Of a stretch of DNA of 64,000 nucleotides, positions 17,648 through 26,210 are shown one piece after another (the first letter of the stretch is position 1; every line of letters starts with the position of its first letter). The notes under the pieces were generated by a model. It was not told where the DNA came from, did no database searches, and worked only from the letters and a program-made list of their open reading frames with translations. The translations under genes were made by a program, and so were the position numbers. Origin of the DNA: CAVYXZ01 sp965223835 (lineage in GTDB: Bacteria; Chloroflexota; Anaerolineae; Aggregatilineales; Phototrophicaceae). Location: positions 1,674,001 through 1,738,000 of the forward strand of contig CBDCXQ010000001.1 in the NCBI GenBank assembly GCA_965223835.1. Reading direction: 5' to 3'.

Positions 17648-17731
17648 ATGAACACCGATTACAACACAAGCCTGAACAACCTGATCGTCGTCGTTGTTAT
17701 CGTACTCGTCCTTATTATTGGCGGGTTATAA
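17648..17731 (+). CDS. Branched-chain amino acid leader peptide (ilv attenuator)
   Basis: A 27-codon frame starting MNTDYNTSLNN. Codons 12-24 are thirteen consecutive Leu, Ile or Val residues (LIVVVVIVLVLII), then Gly-Gly-Leu and TAA at 17729-17731. It lies between a promoter and a terminator upstream of ilvE, exactly as in classical ilv leaders. Ribosomes would stall at 17681-17719 when any of the three amino acids is scarce. No clear Shine-Dalgarno is visible. The composition makes a chance origin very unlikely. Confidence 0.9.
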   Translation: MNTDYNTSLNNLIVVVVIVLVLIIGGL

Positions 17732-17732
17732 C

Positions 17733-17797
17733 GGCTTGGGCGGTGACTAACCATAGTTTTTGAAAGAATAGCCCCCAAGCCAGGGGGCTTTTTAATT
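17733..17797 (+). promoter_or_regulatory. ilv attenuator: antiterminator and terminator
   Basis: The terminator is AGCCCCC (17770-17776), loop AAGCCA, GGGGGCT (17783-17789), then TTTTAATT. GGCTTGGG at 17733-17740, just after the leader stop codon, is perfectly complementary to CCCAAGCC at 17774-17781, which includes half of the terminator 5' arm and the loop. A ribosome at the stop codon would cover 17733-17740 and allow termination; one stalled in the Leu/Ile/Val run would not. Confidence 0.85.
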
Positions 17798-17815
17798 GTC
17801 TAGCTGGAGCAGGGT

Positions 17816-17947
17816 ATGAGCGGTAAACAACATTTCACCTATATTTCCACACCATCGACCTGTGCTGGAATAGCATTGGGTGCGTGCCTATCTGCCGCCT
17901 GCTATCCCGATTACCATTTGTTGTCAAAAGTACGCGCTTTTCGTTAA
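17816..17947 (+). CDS. Possible second leader ORF before ilvE
   Basis: A 43-codon frame (start MSGKQHFTY, later GACLSAACYPDYHLL) with GGAGCAGGG upstream of its ATG. It ends at TAA 17945-17947, inside the loop of the second terminator. It has no obvious run of one amino acid, so it is not a classical leader. Its end position means a translating ribosome would overlap the terminator 5' arm. It may be a real control peptide or a chance frame. Confidence 0.35.
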   Translation: MSGKQHFTYISTPSTCAGIALGACLSAACYPDYHLLSKVRAFR

Positions 17948-17974
17948 TCTTTAGAAAAAGCGCGTTTCTTTTTG
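17932..17974 (+). terminator. Second terminator immediately before ilvE
   Basis: ACGCGCTTTT (17932-17941) and AAAAGCGCGT (17956-17965) form a perfect 10-bp stem with a 14-base loop, followed by TTCTTTTTG. It lies 28 bases before the ilvE start, so ilvE expression must pass two terminators. GGGTGCGTGC at 17878-17887 can pair, with four wobbles, to 17930-17939 as a weaker antiterminator. Confidence 0.7.
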
Positions 17975-18002
17975 TCTCGCAATTGGGAAGAGGATTTAGA
18001 CA

Positions 18003-18941
18003 ATGGCTGCTGAATGGATCTGGATGAATGGTGAACTGGTTAAGTGGGCTGATGCTACCGTCCATGTCACTACCCATGCGTTACATTATGGGTCCAGTGT
18101 ATTTGAAGGTATTCGTGCATATAGTACACCACAGGGACCGGCGGTGTTTCGGCTCCAGGATCACACAACCCGCATGGCCCATTCTGCAAAAATCGCCCGT
18201 ATGGAAATGCCCTATACCGCTGATGAAATCAACCAGGCAATTCTGGAAACGATTGCGATAAACGGACATGATGCCTGCTATATTCGCCCGCTGGTTTTTC
18301 GCGGCTCTGGACCGCTGGGTCTGGAAGGGCGCAAGAACCCGGTTGATGTGACAATTTTTACGATGGAGTGGGGTGCCTACCTGGGGCAGGAAGCGATTGA
18401 GCAGGGCGTTGATGTCCAGATCAGTTCGTGGCGACGGATGGCACCGGGCACGGCAGCTTCACTGGCAAAGATCGGCGGTCAGTACGTCAACAGCCAATTC
18501 ATCAGTATGGAAGCCCACGACAACGGCTTTAATGAAGGGCTGGCACTGGATGTGTATGGCTATGTCAGCGAGGGCGCGGGCGAGAACCTGTTCGTCATTA
18601 TCAATAATGTCGTCTATACGCCTGGAGCATGGGCCAGCATTCTACTGGGAATCACTCGTGACAGTGCCTTAACCATTTTGCGTGATATGGGTTATGAAAT
18701 CCGCTACGAAGCCATTGCCCGCGACATGCTCTACTTGGCGGATGAAATCTTCTTTACCGGCACGGCGGCTGAGATCACCCCGGTTCGTTCCGTTGATCGG
18801 ATACCCATCGGCACCGGTTCACGCGGACCGATTACGAAAGCGGTACAGGATGAATTCTTTGCAATAACTGCTGGCGCCCAAGCTGATCGCTATGGTTGGT
18901 TGACGCCAGTGAAGCAATCTGAACCAGCCAGTGGTGATTAG
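18003..18941 (+). CDS. ilvE: Branched-chain amino acid aminotransferase
   Basis: PLP enzyme that makes the last step of valine, leucine and isoleucine synthesis from the 2-oxo acids and glutamate. The 312-residue protein has the fold-type IV pattern: HALHYGSSVFEGIRAY, the PLP lysine Lys156 in SLAKIGGQYVNS, and ALDVYGYVSEGAGENLF. GAAGAGGA precedes the ATG. It is the first gene of the ilv-leu operon behind the tandem attenuators; ilvB follows after 21 bases. Confidence 0.95.
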   Translation: MAAEWIWMNGELVKWADATVHVTTHALHYGSSVFEGIRAYSTPQGPAVFRLQDHTTRMAHSAKIARMEMPYTADEINQAILETIAINGHDACYIRPLVFRGSGPLGLEGRKNPVDVTIFTMEWGAYLGQEAIEQGVDVQISSWRRMAPGTAASLAKIGGQYVNSQFISMEAHDNGFNEGLALDVYGYVSEGAGENLFVIINNVVYTPGAWASILLGITRDSALTILRDMGYEIRYEAIARDMLYLADEIFFTGTAAEITPVRSVDRIPIGTGSRGPITKAVQDEFFAITAGAQADRYGWLTPVKQSEPASGD

Positions 18942-18962
18942 TTGGTTTTAAGGAGAATTTGA

Positions 18963-20660
18963 ATGGAACTCACGGGTGCAGAAATCATAATGGAGTGTTT
19001 GCTGCGCGAGGGGGTGGACGTCATGTTTGGCTACCCCGGCGGCGCGATTTTGCCAACGTATGACGCAATGACGAAATATCCACAGATTCACCATGTTCTG
19101 GTGCGCCATGAACAGGGTGCATCGCATATGGCGGACGGCTATGCCCGGGCCACTGGACGGGTTGGCGTCGCAATCGCCACCAGTGGACCGGGCGCGACCA
19201 ACCTGGTTACGGGTTTGGCAACCGCGATGATGGATTCATCTCCGATTGTTGCAATTACCGGACAGGTGCCACGCGCAGCGATTGGCTCTGATGCTTTCCA
19301 GGAAACGGATGTCACCGGTGTGACCCTGCCGGTGACGAAGCACAATTATCTGGTCGCCGATGTTGACGAACTTGCGTACACCATCCGGGAAGCGTTCCAT
19401 ATTGCCCGCACCGGTCGCCCTGGCCCGGTCCTGGTTGATGTACCCAAAGATGTTCAGATTCAGACAACGGAGTTTGTATACCCTGAAGGTGAGATTCATC
19501 TGCCTGGCTATCAACCGCCGAACAAAGCAGATGTGGAAGATGTCGAAGCAGCAGCAGCGCTCATTAATCAGGCCCAACGCCCGATTATCCTGGCTGGACA
19601 CGGCATTATGATGTCGGGCGCGATGAATGAGCTGCGCGAGCTGGCAGAAAAGTCAGGTACGCCTGTAACGTTAACCTTATTGGGTAAGGGTGCGATGCCG
19701 GAAAGCCACCCATTAGTGCTGGGCATGATGGGTATGCATGGTGGAGCAGCCTCTAATCATGCCATTCAGGAAGCCGATTTGCTGATCGCGCTGGGGATGC
19801 GGTTTGATGACCGAGTCACAGGTAATCTGAAAACCTACGCTGTCAATGCGCGTAAGATTCATATAGATATTGATCCTTCAGAGATCAATAAAAACGTACC
19901 CGTTGATGTTGGTATCGCCGGTGATCTGCGGACCGTCATTAGCCAGATGCTGCCAGAAATTCAGGTCAATCAGCACCCGGACTGGGTTGGGCGCATCCGC
20001 GACTGGCAGGAAGACGGTGATGAGCGTGATATTTTGCGGCAGGATACGGGCGATATATTGTTGGGCGCACAGGTGATTAATGATCTGTGGAAATTCACCG
20101 GTGGCGAAGCAGTTACTGTTACGGATGTAGGCCAGCATCAGATGCTCGAAGCGCAATATTACCCACACCAGCGACCAGCAACGATGTTGACCAGTGGCGG
20201 CCTGGGGACGATGGGATTTGGATTTCCCGCAGCCATTGGCGCGAAGTTTGGCACGCCTGACGAGGAAGTGTGGGCCATCGTAGGTGATGGCGGTTTCCAG
20301 ATGACGATGTGTGAATTGGCGACGGCTGCCCAGGAAAACGTCAATGTGAATATCGCCATTCTGAACAATGGCTTTCTGGGCATGGTGCGGCAATGGCAGG
20401 AATTCTTCTATGAAGAACGCTATCAGGCGACGCCCATGTTCAACCCGGATTTTTGCAAGCTGGCCGAAGCCTTTGGCATTGCCAGTATGCGTGTCACCCA
20501 TCGCAGCCAAATAGAAGAAGCCGTCGCTTTTGCCCGTAGCATTGACGGGCCGACGCTAATTGAATTCCAGATCGAAAAAGAAGAAATCGTGTATCCGATG
20601 GTACCTGCCGGGGCAGACCTGCATGCGATGTTGCGTCGGCCCAAGCCAGGGGAGATCTAA
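18963..20660 (+). CDS. ilvB: Acetolactate synthase, large (catalytic) subunit
   Basis: Thiamine-diphosphate and FAD enzyme that condenses pyruvate to acetolactate, or pyruvate with 2-oxobutyrate to acetohydroxybutyrate. It has 565 residues. The catalytic Glu lies in RHEQGASHMADGYARATG and the ThDP motif runs from VGDGGFQM to ILNN near the C-terminus. AAGGAG precedes the ATG. The regulatory subunit gene follows after 3 bases, so the two are translationally linked. Confidence 0.96.
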   Translation: MELTGAEIIMECLLREGVDVMFGYPGGAILPTYDAMTKYPQIHHVLVRHEQGASHMADGYARATGRVGVAIATSGPGATNLVTGLATAMMDSSPIVAITGQVPRAAIGSDAFQETDVTGVTLPVTKHNYLVADVDELAYTIREAFHIARTGRPGPVLVDVPKDVQIQTTEFVYPEGEIHLPGYQPPNKADVEDVEAAAALINQAQRPIILAGHGIMMSGAMNELRELAEKSGTPVTLTLLGKGAMPESHPLVLGMMGMHGGAASNHAIQEADLLIALGMRFDDRVTGNLKTYAVNARKIHIDIDPSEINKNVPVDVGIAGDLRTVISQMLPEIQVNQHPDWVGRIRDWQEDGDERDILRQDTGDILLGAQVINDLWKFTGGEAVTVTDVGQHQMLEAQYYPHQRPATMLTSGGLGTMGFGFPAAIGAKFGTPDEEVWAIVGDGGFQMTMCELATAAQENVNVNIAILNNGFLGMVRQWQEFFYEERYQATPMFNPDFCKLAEAFGIASMRVTHRSQIEEAVAFARSIDGPTLIEFQIEKEEIVYPMVPAGADLHAMLRRPKPGEI

Positions 20661-20663
20661 ACA

Positions 20664-21251
20664 ATGACTGAGCAAACATCACAAGAAGAACATGGGGTTA
20701 AACATACGCTGGTGGCACTGGTGGAGAACAAGCCCGGTGTCCTAAACCGCATCGCCAGCCTGTTCCGGCGGCGCAATTTCAACATTGATAGCCTGACAGT
20801 CGGGCGGACGCATAAGCCCCATGTTTCCCGCATGACCATCGTTGTGGATGCGAAACAGGCTAATGTTAAATTAATTGCGGCGAATTTGCGGAAGTTGGTC
20901 AATGTGATTGAAGTGCGCATTGTTTCCGAGCAACCACATGTGAGTCGGGACTTGGCCCTCATTAAGGTGCGTACTGACAATCCCGAATCGTGTAACAATG
21001 TCACGATGATTTGCGAACGGTATCCAGCCCGCATCGTGGACATTGGCCCGGAGGTTTCCATCATTGAGATTGTTGCACAGGAAGAAACCGTTGAGAGCAT
21101 GATCGAGGAACTGCGGCCTATTGGAATTGTTGAAATGGTCCGCACCGGTGTTGTTGCGATGGGACGTGGCGTGCGCATTCAGGATACCCAGTATGAACCG
21201 GTTGTTGCGGTTAAGAACACGACGAACGGTTATCAACGCTTTGGCGTCTGA
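20664..21251 (+). CDS. ilvN: Acetolactate synthase, small (regulatory) subunit
   Basis: Regulatory subunit that activates the large subunit and binds valine. The 195-residue protein has an N-terminal ACT domain (HTLVALVENKPGVLNRIASLF) with the NIDSLTVGRT stretch, and a C-terminal domain ending IGIVEMVRTGVVAMGRG. The length fits the longer class (about 160-200). The ribosome site GGGGAG overlaps the end of ilvB. Also called ilvH in some genomes. Confidence 0.94.
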   Translation: MTEQTSQEEHGVKHTLVALVENKPGVLNRIASLFRRRNFNIDSLTVGRTHKPHVSRMTIVVDAKQANVKLIAANLRKLVNVIEVRIVSEQPHVSRDLALIKVRTDNPESCNNVTMICERYPARIVDIGPEVSIIEIVAQEETVESMIEELRPIGIVEMVRTGVVAMGRGVRIQDTQYEPVVAVKNTTNGYQRFGV

Positions 21252-21253
21252 TT

Positions 21254-21292
21254 TTTTTGAGAGTGGGCGGCTCACAGTGAGGTGCTCAAAAA
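21254..21292 (+). promoter_or_regulatory. Intergenic hairpin between ilvN and ilvC
   Basis: TTTTTGAG (21254-21261) and CTCAAAAA (21285-21292) form an 8-bp outer stem enclosing a smaller CTCA/TGAG hairpin. It ends 18 bases before ilvC. No T-run follows, so a role in mRNA stability or processing is more likely than termination. Confidence 0.4.
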
Positions 21293-21310
21293 TTATGGAG
21301 ACAGAATTTC

Positions 21311-22321
21311 ATGGCAACACTCTATTATGACAAAGATGCTGACCTGACATTGCTTTCGGGCAAAACGATTGCGGTCATTGGCTATGGTAGTCAAGGTCAT
21401 GCCCATGCATTGAACGCTAAGGACAGCGGGATGCAGGTGGTTATTGGCTTACACGAGGGTAGTCGCAGCAAGGCCAAAGCAGAAGCCGATGGTTTGCAGG
21501 TGCGCTCCGTTGCAGATGCTACGCAGGGTGCCGATATTGTGATGGTATTGATTCCTGATACCAGGCAGGCGGCAGTTTATGAAGAATCGATTGCACCTAA
21601 TTTGAAGCCCGGCAGCATGTTGATGTTTGCGCATGGGTTCAACATTCACTTCAAGCAGATTGAGCCGCCAGCATCGGTCGATGTTTCGATGATTGCGCCC
21701 AAAGCACCGGGCCACCGGGTCCGTGAAGTCTTCACTGAAGGCGCGGGCACACCGGGTCTGATCGCAGTTGCGCAGGATGCGACGGGCAATGCGCATGCCC
21801 TGGCGCTGGCCTATGCGAAAGCGATTGGCTGCACCCGCGCCGGTGTGATTGAAACCACTTTTCAAGAAGAGACCGAGACAGACCTCTTTGGTGAGCAGGT
21901 GATTTTGTGCGGTGGCGTCACGGCCCTGATTCGTGCTGCTTTCGAAACCCTTGTCAAGGCCGGTTACCAACCCGAAGTTGCCTATTTTGAATGTCTCCAT
22001 GAACTCAAGCTCATTGTCGACCTGTTGTACGAGGGCGGCCTCAGTTACATGTGGTACAGCGTCAGTAACACCGCCGAGTATGGCGGCTATGTCATTGGCG
22101 ACAAGATTGAAGGCATGGTCAAAGAAGAACTGGACGGTGTGTTGCAAGAAATACAAAACGGTACATTTGCGACCAATTGGGTCGATGAGAATAAGGCGGG
22201 TCTGCCCGAATTCCTGGACCGCCGTAAACAGGAACATGACCTGTTGATTGAGCAAGTCGGCGAAGGGCTGCGCGATATGATGCCGTTCCTGAACGCCAAG
22301 AAGATTAAGCAGGAGGCTTAG
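21311..22321 (+). CDS. ilvC: Ketol-acid reductoisomerase (class I)
   Basis: Mg2+ and NADPH enzyme that isomerises and reduces acetolactate or acetohydroxybutyrate. The short 336-residue length marks class I. The Rossmann motif AVIGYGSQGHAHALN lies near residue 20, the APKAPGHRVREVF stretch follows, and the C-terminal knotted domain holds the ETDLFGEQ metal site and YFECLHELKLIVDLLYEGG. ATGGAGAC lies before the start. The next enzyme, dihydroxy-acid dehydratase (ilvD), is not encoded in the window. Confidence 0.96.
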   Translation: MATLYYDKDADLTLLSGKTIAVIGYGSQGHAHALNAKDSGMQVVIGLHEGSRSKAKAEADGLQVRSVADATQGADIVMVLIPDTRQAAVYEESIAPNLKPGSMLMFAHGFNIHFKQIEPPASVDVSMIAPKAPGHRVREVFTEGAGTPGLIAVAQDATGNAHALALAYAKAIGCTRAGVIETTFQEETETDLFGEQVILCGGVTALIRAAFETLVKAGYQPEVAYFECLHELKLIVDLLYEGGLSYMWYSVSNTAEYGGYVIGDKIEGMVKEELDGVLQEIQNGTFATNWVDENKAGLPEFLDRRKQEHDLLIEQVGEGLRDMMPFLNAKKIKQEA

Positions 22322-22369
22322 CCCGTATGGATGACGACCCTGGCGTCGTTGCGAAAGGAGGTGATGCCC

Positions 22370-22513
22370 ATGTCTGATGATGGCCTTAGTGACCTTAGCA
22401 CGCTCTTAAAACCATTAGACATTGAAAGGATCATCTCCTCATGGATAGCAACATTGTTCGTGTTTTCGATACTACCCTGCGTGACGGTGAACAAAGCCCC
22501 GGCGCGACCCTGA
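22370..22513 (+). CDS. Small ORF overlapping the leuA start
   Basis: A 47-codon frame (start MSDDGLSDLSTLLKPLDIE) with a near-perfect ribosome site AAAGGAGGTGATG 4-14 bases upstream. It overlaps the first 73 bases of leuA in another frame. Codons 6-17 contain five Leu. leuA itself has only AAAGGA at 11 bases. The segment 22358-22366 (GAGGTGATG) can pair with 22432-22440 just before the leuA ATG, with one mismatch, so translation of the small ORF could control leuA. It may instead be a chance frame. Confidence 0.38.
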   Translation: MSDDGLSDLSTLLKPLDIERIISSWIATLFVFSILPCVTVNKAPARP

Positions 22514-24036
22514 CCAGCGCCGAAAAATTGGAAATCGCCCGGCAACTGGCCGAACTCGGCGTCGATATTATCGAGGCGGGTTTCCCAGCGGCTTCCCCGG
22601 ACGATCTCGCGGCAGTGCAGCGTATTTCACGTGAAGTTGGCACTGAAGATGGCCCAGTGATCTGCGGACTCGCCCGTGCCGTTGAATCCGATATTTTGAC
22701 CTGTTGGGAAGGCATCAAAGATGCGGCAAAACCGCGTATTCACACCTTCCTTGGCACATCGGATATTCACCTGCAATATCAAACCGGCCTGACTCGGGAG
22801 GAAGGGCTGGAGGCAATTCGCAAGGCGGTGACGCTGGCCCGTAGCTTATGTGATGATGTCGAGTTTAGCCCGATGGATGCGGGGCGTACCGATAAAGAAT
22901 ATTTGATTCAGGCGTGCGCATTGGCGATTGAATGTGGAGCGACCACTTTGAATATCCCCGATACGGTTGGCTATGTAGCTCCTGAAGAGTGGTATGAAAC
23001 GATGTCGAATCTCATTGCCGAGACGCCTGGCGGCGGTCCCGGTAGTGGTATCACGTGGTCCGTTCATTGCCACAACGATCTGGGGATGGCGACTGCCAAT
23101 ACCCTCGCGGGTGTTCTGGCCGGGGCGCGGCAGGTTGAGGTGACGATCAACGGCATCGGTGAACGCGCCGGTAACACGAGCCTGGAAGAAGTGGTGATGG
23201 CGTTGCGCACACGTCCGCAATTCTATCATGTTGATACGAACATTAATGCCCGTGAAATCGTGAAGACCAGTCAGATGGTCAGCAACTATACGGGGCTGGC
23301 AGTCCAGGCGAATAAAGCGATCGTTGGCAAGAATGCCTTTGCCCATGAAGCCGGTATACACCAGGATGGAGTCCTCAAAAATTCCAGCACCTATGAGATT
23401 ATGCGACCCGAAGACGTCGGTTTAGCCCACAGCGATCTGGTTTTGGGTAAGCATAGTGGTCGCCATGCGCTACGGGCACGGCTGCGGGAGTTGGGCTACG
23501 AAGTCGATGATGCCGAACTGAAAGAAATTTTCAAGCGCTTTAAAGATCTGGCGGATGCCAAAAAGACCGTAACAGACGCCGACCTGGAAGCGCTGGTTGC
23601 AGATGAAGTGCAAGGGCCGCGTGAGTTCTTCAAGCTGGTTGATATTCAGGTGACATCCGGTACGATGGGGATGCCGACGGCGACTGTGAAGTTGGAAACG
23701 GGCGCCGGTGAGAAGATCATTCAGGCCGCAGTTGGAACTGGTCCCGTGGATGCTTCATTCCGTGCAGTAGACGCCATTGTCAATGTACCGAATACCTTGC
23801 TGGAATATAGTGTCCACAGCGTTACCGAAGGTATTGATGCGGTGGGCGAGGTAACCGTTCGCATTGGCCCGAAGGATTCGACACGCTCGTTTGGTGGCTA
23901 TGGTGCCGATGATGATGTGATCGTCGCCAGCGTCCGTGCCTATCTCGCAGCATTGAATCGTATGATGGCCGTGACAGGGGCTGGTGGGCAGATCCCGGAA
24001 GGCGAAGTCGCCACCGTTAACATTTCGTCAACGTAA
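22441..24036 (+). CDS. leuA: 2-Isopropylmalate synthase
   Basis: Condenses acetyl-CoA and 2-oxoisovalerate, the first committed step to leucine. The 531-residue protein begins with the DRE-TIM barrel motif FDTTLRDGEQSPG and contains the metal site VHCHNDLGMATAN and GIGERAGNTSLEEV. A C-terminal LeuA regulatory domain (about 400-520) follows, where leucine feedback acts in the family. Start ATG 22441 gives the usual N-terminus. The gene sits between ilvC and leuC, with an unusual small ORF overlapping its start. Confidence 0.95.
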   Translation: MDSNIVRVFDTTLRDGEQSPGATLTSAEKLEIARQLAELGVDIIEAGFPAASPDDLAAVQRISREVGTEDGPVICGLARAVESDILTCWEGIKDAAKPRIHTFLGTSDIHLQYQTGLTREEGLEAIRKAVTLARSLCDDVEFSPMDAGRTDKEYLIQACALAIECGATTLNIPDTVGYVAPEEWYETMSNLIAETPGGGPGSGITWSVHCHNDLGMATANTLAGVLAGARQVEVTINGIGERAGNTSLEEVVMALRTRPQFYHVDTNINAREIVKTSQMVSNYTGLAVQANKAIVGKNAFAHEAGIHQDGVLKNSSTYEIMRPEDVGLAHSDLVLGKHSGRHALRARLRELGYEVDDAELKEIFKRFKDLADAKKTVTDADLEALVADEVQGPREFFKLVDIQVTSGTMGMPTATVKLETGAGEKIIQAAVGTGPVDASFRAVDAIVNVPNTLLEYSVHSVTEGIDAVGEVTVRIGPKDSTRSFGGYGADDDVIVASVRAYLAALNRMMAVTGAGGQIPEGEVATVNISST

Positions 24037-24095
24037 TCTGCGATAACTTGGGATATATTCATTGGGATATTTGGGATAAATCAAGGAAGTAATTC

Positions 24096-25544
24096 ATGAG
24101 TGATGCAAATGGCAGCCGTCCGCGGACGCTGTTCGAAAAAGTGTGGGATAGCCATATTGTCAAACCGCAATCTGCTGATGCGCCCGCCGTATTGTATATC
24201 GACCTGCACCTGGTCCATGAGGTGACATCGCCACAGGCGTTTTCAACGTTGCGCGAACGCGGCCTGAAGGTGCGTCGCCCTGACAAGACACTGGCGACGA
24301 TGGACCACAGTACACCGACGACACCCCGCAATGCCGATGGCATTATCCCGATTGTGGATACCCAGGCGGCTAAACAGCTTGATGTCATGCGCCAAAATTG
24401 CGCCGATTTCGGTATCCCGCTGTACGATCTGGGCACTGAAAATCAAGGGATCGTCCATGTGATCGGGCCGGAACAAGGTTTTACCCAACCCGGTATGACG
24501 ATTGTCTGCGGTGATAGTCACACCAGCACGCACGGTGCCTTTGGCGCGTTGGCCTTTGGCATCGGCACCAGCGAAGTCGGTCATGTGCTGGCGACGCAAA
24601 CCCTCCTCCAAAATAAGCCGCAGACGATGGCGGTCAAGGTTGATGGGCGCTTGCAGCCCGGCGTCACTGCTAAAGACATCATTCTGGCCGTGATCGCCAA
24701 AATCGGCGTCGGCGGTGGTACGGGCCATGTGATTGAGTACATGGGTGAAGCGTTACGACACCTCAGCATGGAAGGCCGTATGACCGTCTGCAATATGTCG
24801 ATTGAAGGGGGTGCACGGGCCGGGATGGTCGCACCTGACGATACGACCTTTGAATACATTTATGGTCGGCCTTATGCGCCGAAGAACGCTGATTGGGATG
24901 CAGCGGTCGCGGCCTGGCGGCAATTGCCCACCGACGACGGGGCGACATTTGATAAAGAAGTCGTGCTTGATGCCGACGATCTGGTGCCGATGATTACGTA
25001 TGGCACGAATCCAGGTATGGGTATGAAAATCACCGATCAAGTACCCGACCCAGATAAACTTGGCGATCCCACTGCGAAAATGGCGCTCGATAAAGCCTTG
25101 CAGTATATGGACTTGCAACCGGGACAACAACTCATCGGTAAACAAGTCGATGTGGTGTTTGTGGGTAGCTGTACCAATTCCCGCATCTCCGATTTACGTG
25201 AAGCGGCGGGTTTAATTGCCGGGCGCAAGGTTGCCGACAACGTGCGCATGTTGGTTGTACCGGGGTCGCAGCTTGTCAAACAACAGGCTGAAGCTGAAGG
25301 GTTAGATGAGATTTTCAAAGCGGCAGGGGCTGAATGGCGCGAAGCGGGTTGTTCGATGTGCATTGCCATGAATGGCGACCAACTGCAACCGGGCGAGTAC
25401 GCCGTCAGCACCAGCAATCGCAATTTTGAAGGTCGTCAGGGCAAAGGTGGGCGCACTTTCCTCGCCAGCCCGCTGACCGCTACCGCCACTGCCGTCAACG
25501 GTGTGATTACCGACGCCCGCACACTGGAAACGGAGCCAGCATAA
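24096..25544 (+). CDS. leuC: 3-Isopropylmalate dehydratase, large subunit
   Basis: [4Fe-4S] aconitase-family subunit that isomerises 2- to 3-isopropylmalate, and citramalate to 3-methylmalate in the citramalate route. The 482-residue protein has CGDSHTSTHGAFGALAFGIG, the cluster cysteines in VGSCTNSR and GCSMCIAMN, and the SNRNFEGRQGKGGRT motif. AAGGAAG precedes the ATG. The small subunit gene follows after 2 bases. Confidence 0.96.
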   Translation: MSDANGSRPRTLFEKVWDSHIVKPQSADAPAVLYIDLHLVHEVTSPQAFSTLRERGLKVRRPDKTLATMDHSTPTTPRNADGIIPIVDTQAAKQLDVMRQNCADFGIPLYDLGTENQGIVHVIGPEQGFTQPGMTIVCGDSHTSTHGAFGALAFGIGTSEVGHVLATQTLLQNKPQTMAVKVDGRLQPGVTAKDIILAVIAKIGVGGGTGHVIEYMGEALRHLSMEGRMTVCNMSIEGGARAGMVAPDDTTFEYIYGRPYAPKNADWDAAVAAWRQLPTDDGATFDKEVVLDADDLVPMITYGTNPGMGMKITDQVPDPDKLGDPTAKMALDKALQYMDLQPGQQLIGKQVDVVFVGSCTNSRISDLREAAGLIAGRKVADNVRMLVVPGSQLVKQQAEAEGLDEIFKAAGAEWREAGCSMCIAMNGDQLQPGEYAVSTSNRNFEGRQGKGGRTFLASPLTATATAVNGVITDARTLETEPA

Positions 25545-25546
25545 CT

Positions 25547-26155
25547 ATGGAACCGATCAAAAATCTTCAGGGTAAAATCGTTGCACTGCCAATTAATGAT
25601 ACTGACACCGATCAAATTATTCCGGCGCGTTATCTCAAGACGACTGATAAAGAAGGCCTGGGTAAAGCCCTGTTTTCTGACTGGCGTTATGAAGCCGATG
25701 GCTCACCCAAAGCTGATTTCGTCCTCAATCAGCCCGAATATCAAGGTGCGTCTGTATTGATTGGCGGGCATAACTTTGGGTGTGGTAGTTCGCGTGAACA
25801 TGCCCCCTGGGCGCTTATCGGCGGTGGTTTTCAGGCTGTTATCAGCACCGATTTTGCAGACATCTTCCGCAACAATTCGCTTAAAAATGGCCTGCTGCCG
25901 ATCATAGTTGATGAAGAAACGCACCAGCAATTGATTAGCCTGGCCCAGGAAGACCCGAATACGGAAGTCAGGATTGACCTCGAATCACAGACACTGCTAC
26001 TGCCAGATGGGCGTAAGGTCGAGTTTCCGATTGATGGTTTCTCGAAACATTGCTTGCTCAATGGGGTTGATCAGCTTGGCTATCTTCAAAGTCTTGAAAC
26101 CGATGTGGTTGCCTATGAAAATGAACATGCACCACGCATCAACACGCTAGCCTAG
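25547..26155 (+). CDS. leuD: 3-Isopropylmalate dehydratase, small subunit
   Basis: Swivelling-domain partner of LeuC, 202 residues. It has LPINDTDTDQIIPARYLKTT at the start and the GGHNFGCGSSREHAPWAL active-site segment. The ribosome site (GGAG) overlaps the leuC stop region, so the two are translationally coupled. It ends before a hairpin preceding cimA. Confidence 0.95.
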   Translation: MEPIKNLQGKIVALPINDTDTDQIIPARYLKTTDKEGLGKALFSDWRYEADGSPKADFVLNQPEYQGASVLIGGHNFGCGSSREHAPWALIGGGFQAVISTDFADIFRNNSLKNGLLPIIVDEETHQQLISLAQEDPNTEVRIDLESQTLLLPDGRKVEFPIDGFSKHCLLNGVDQLGYLQSLETDVVAYENEHAPRINTLA

Positions 26156-26164
26156 TTCGGAACC

Positions 26165-26188
26165 AGGGTACATCAACGGATGTGCCCT
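26165..26188 (+). promoter_or_regulatory. Hairpin between leuD and cimA
   Basis: AGGGTACATC, loop AACG, GATGTGCCCT: a 10-bp stem with one T-G wobble, followed by TTATCTT. It lies 22 bases before cimA. It could partly terminate or stabilise the transcript. Its arms share GGGTAC/GTGCCC with the argG-argH hairpin. Confidence 0.5.
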
Positions 26189-26210
26189 TTATCTTGCTAA
26201 GGGAACGATC

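Noticed and set aside
17798..18002. T-box riboswitch before ilvE
   Set aside because: No AGGGTGG-type T-box antiterminator sequence or specifier-loop architecture was found.
21449..22255. 268-residue antisense frame inside ilvC
   Set aside because: Long only because of the codon bias of ilvC; sense frame is a clear reductoisomerase.
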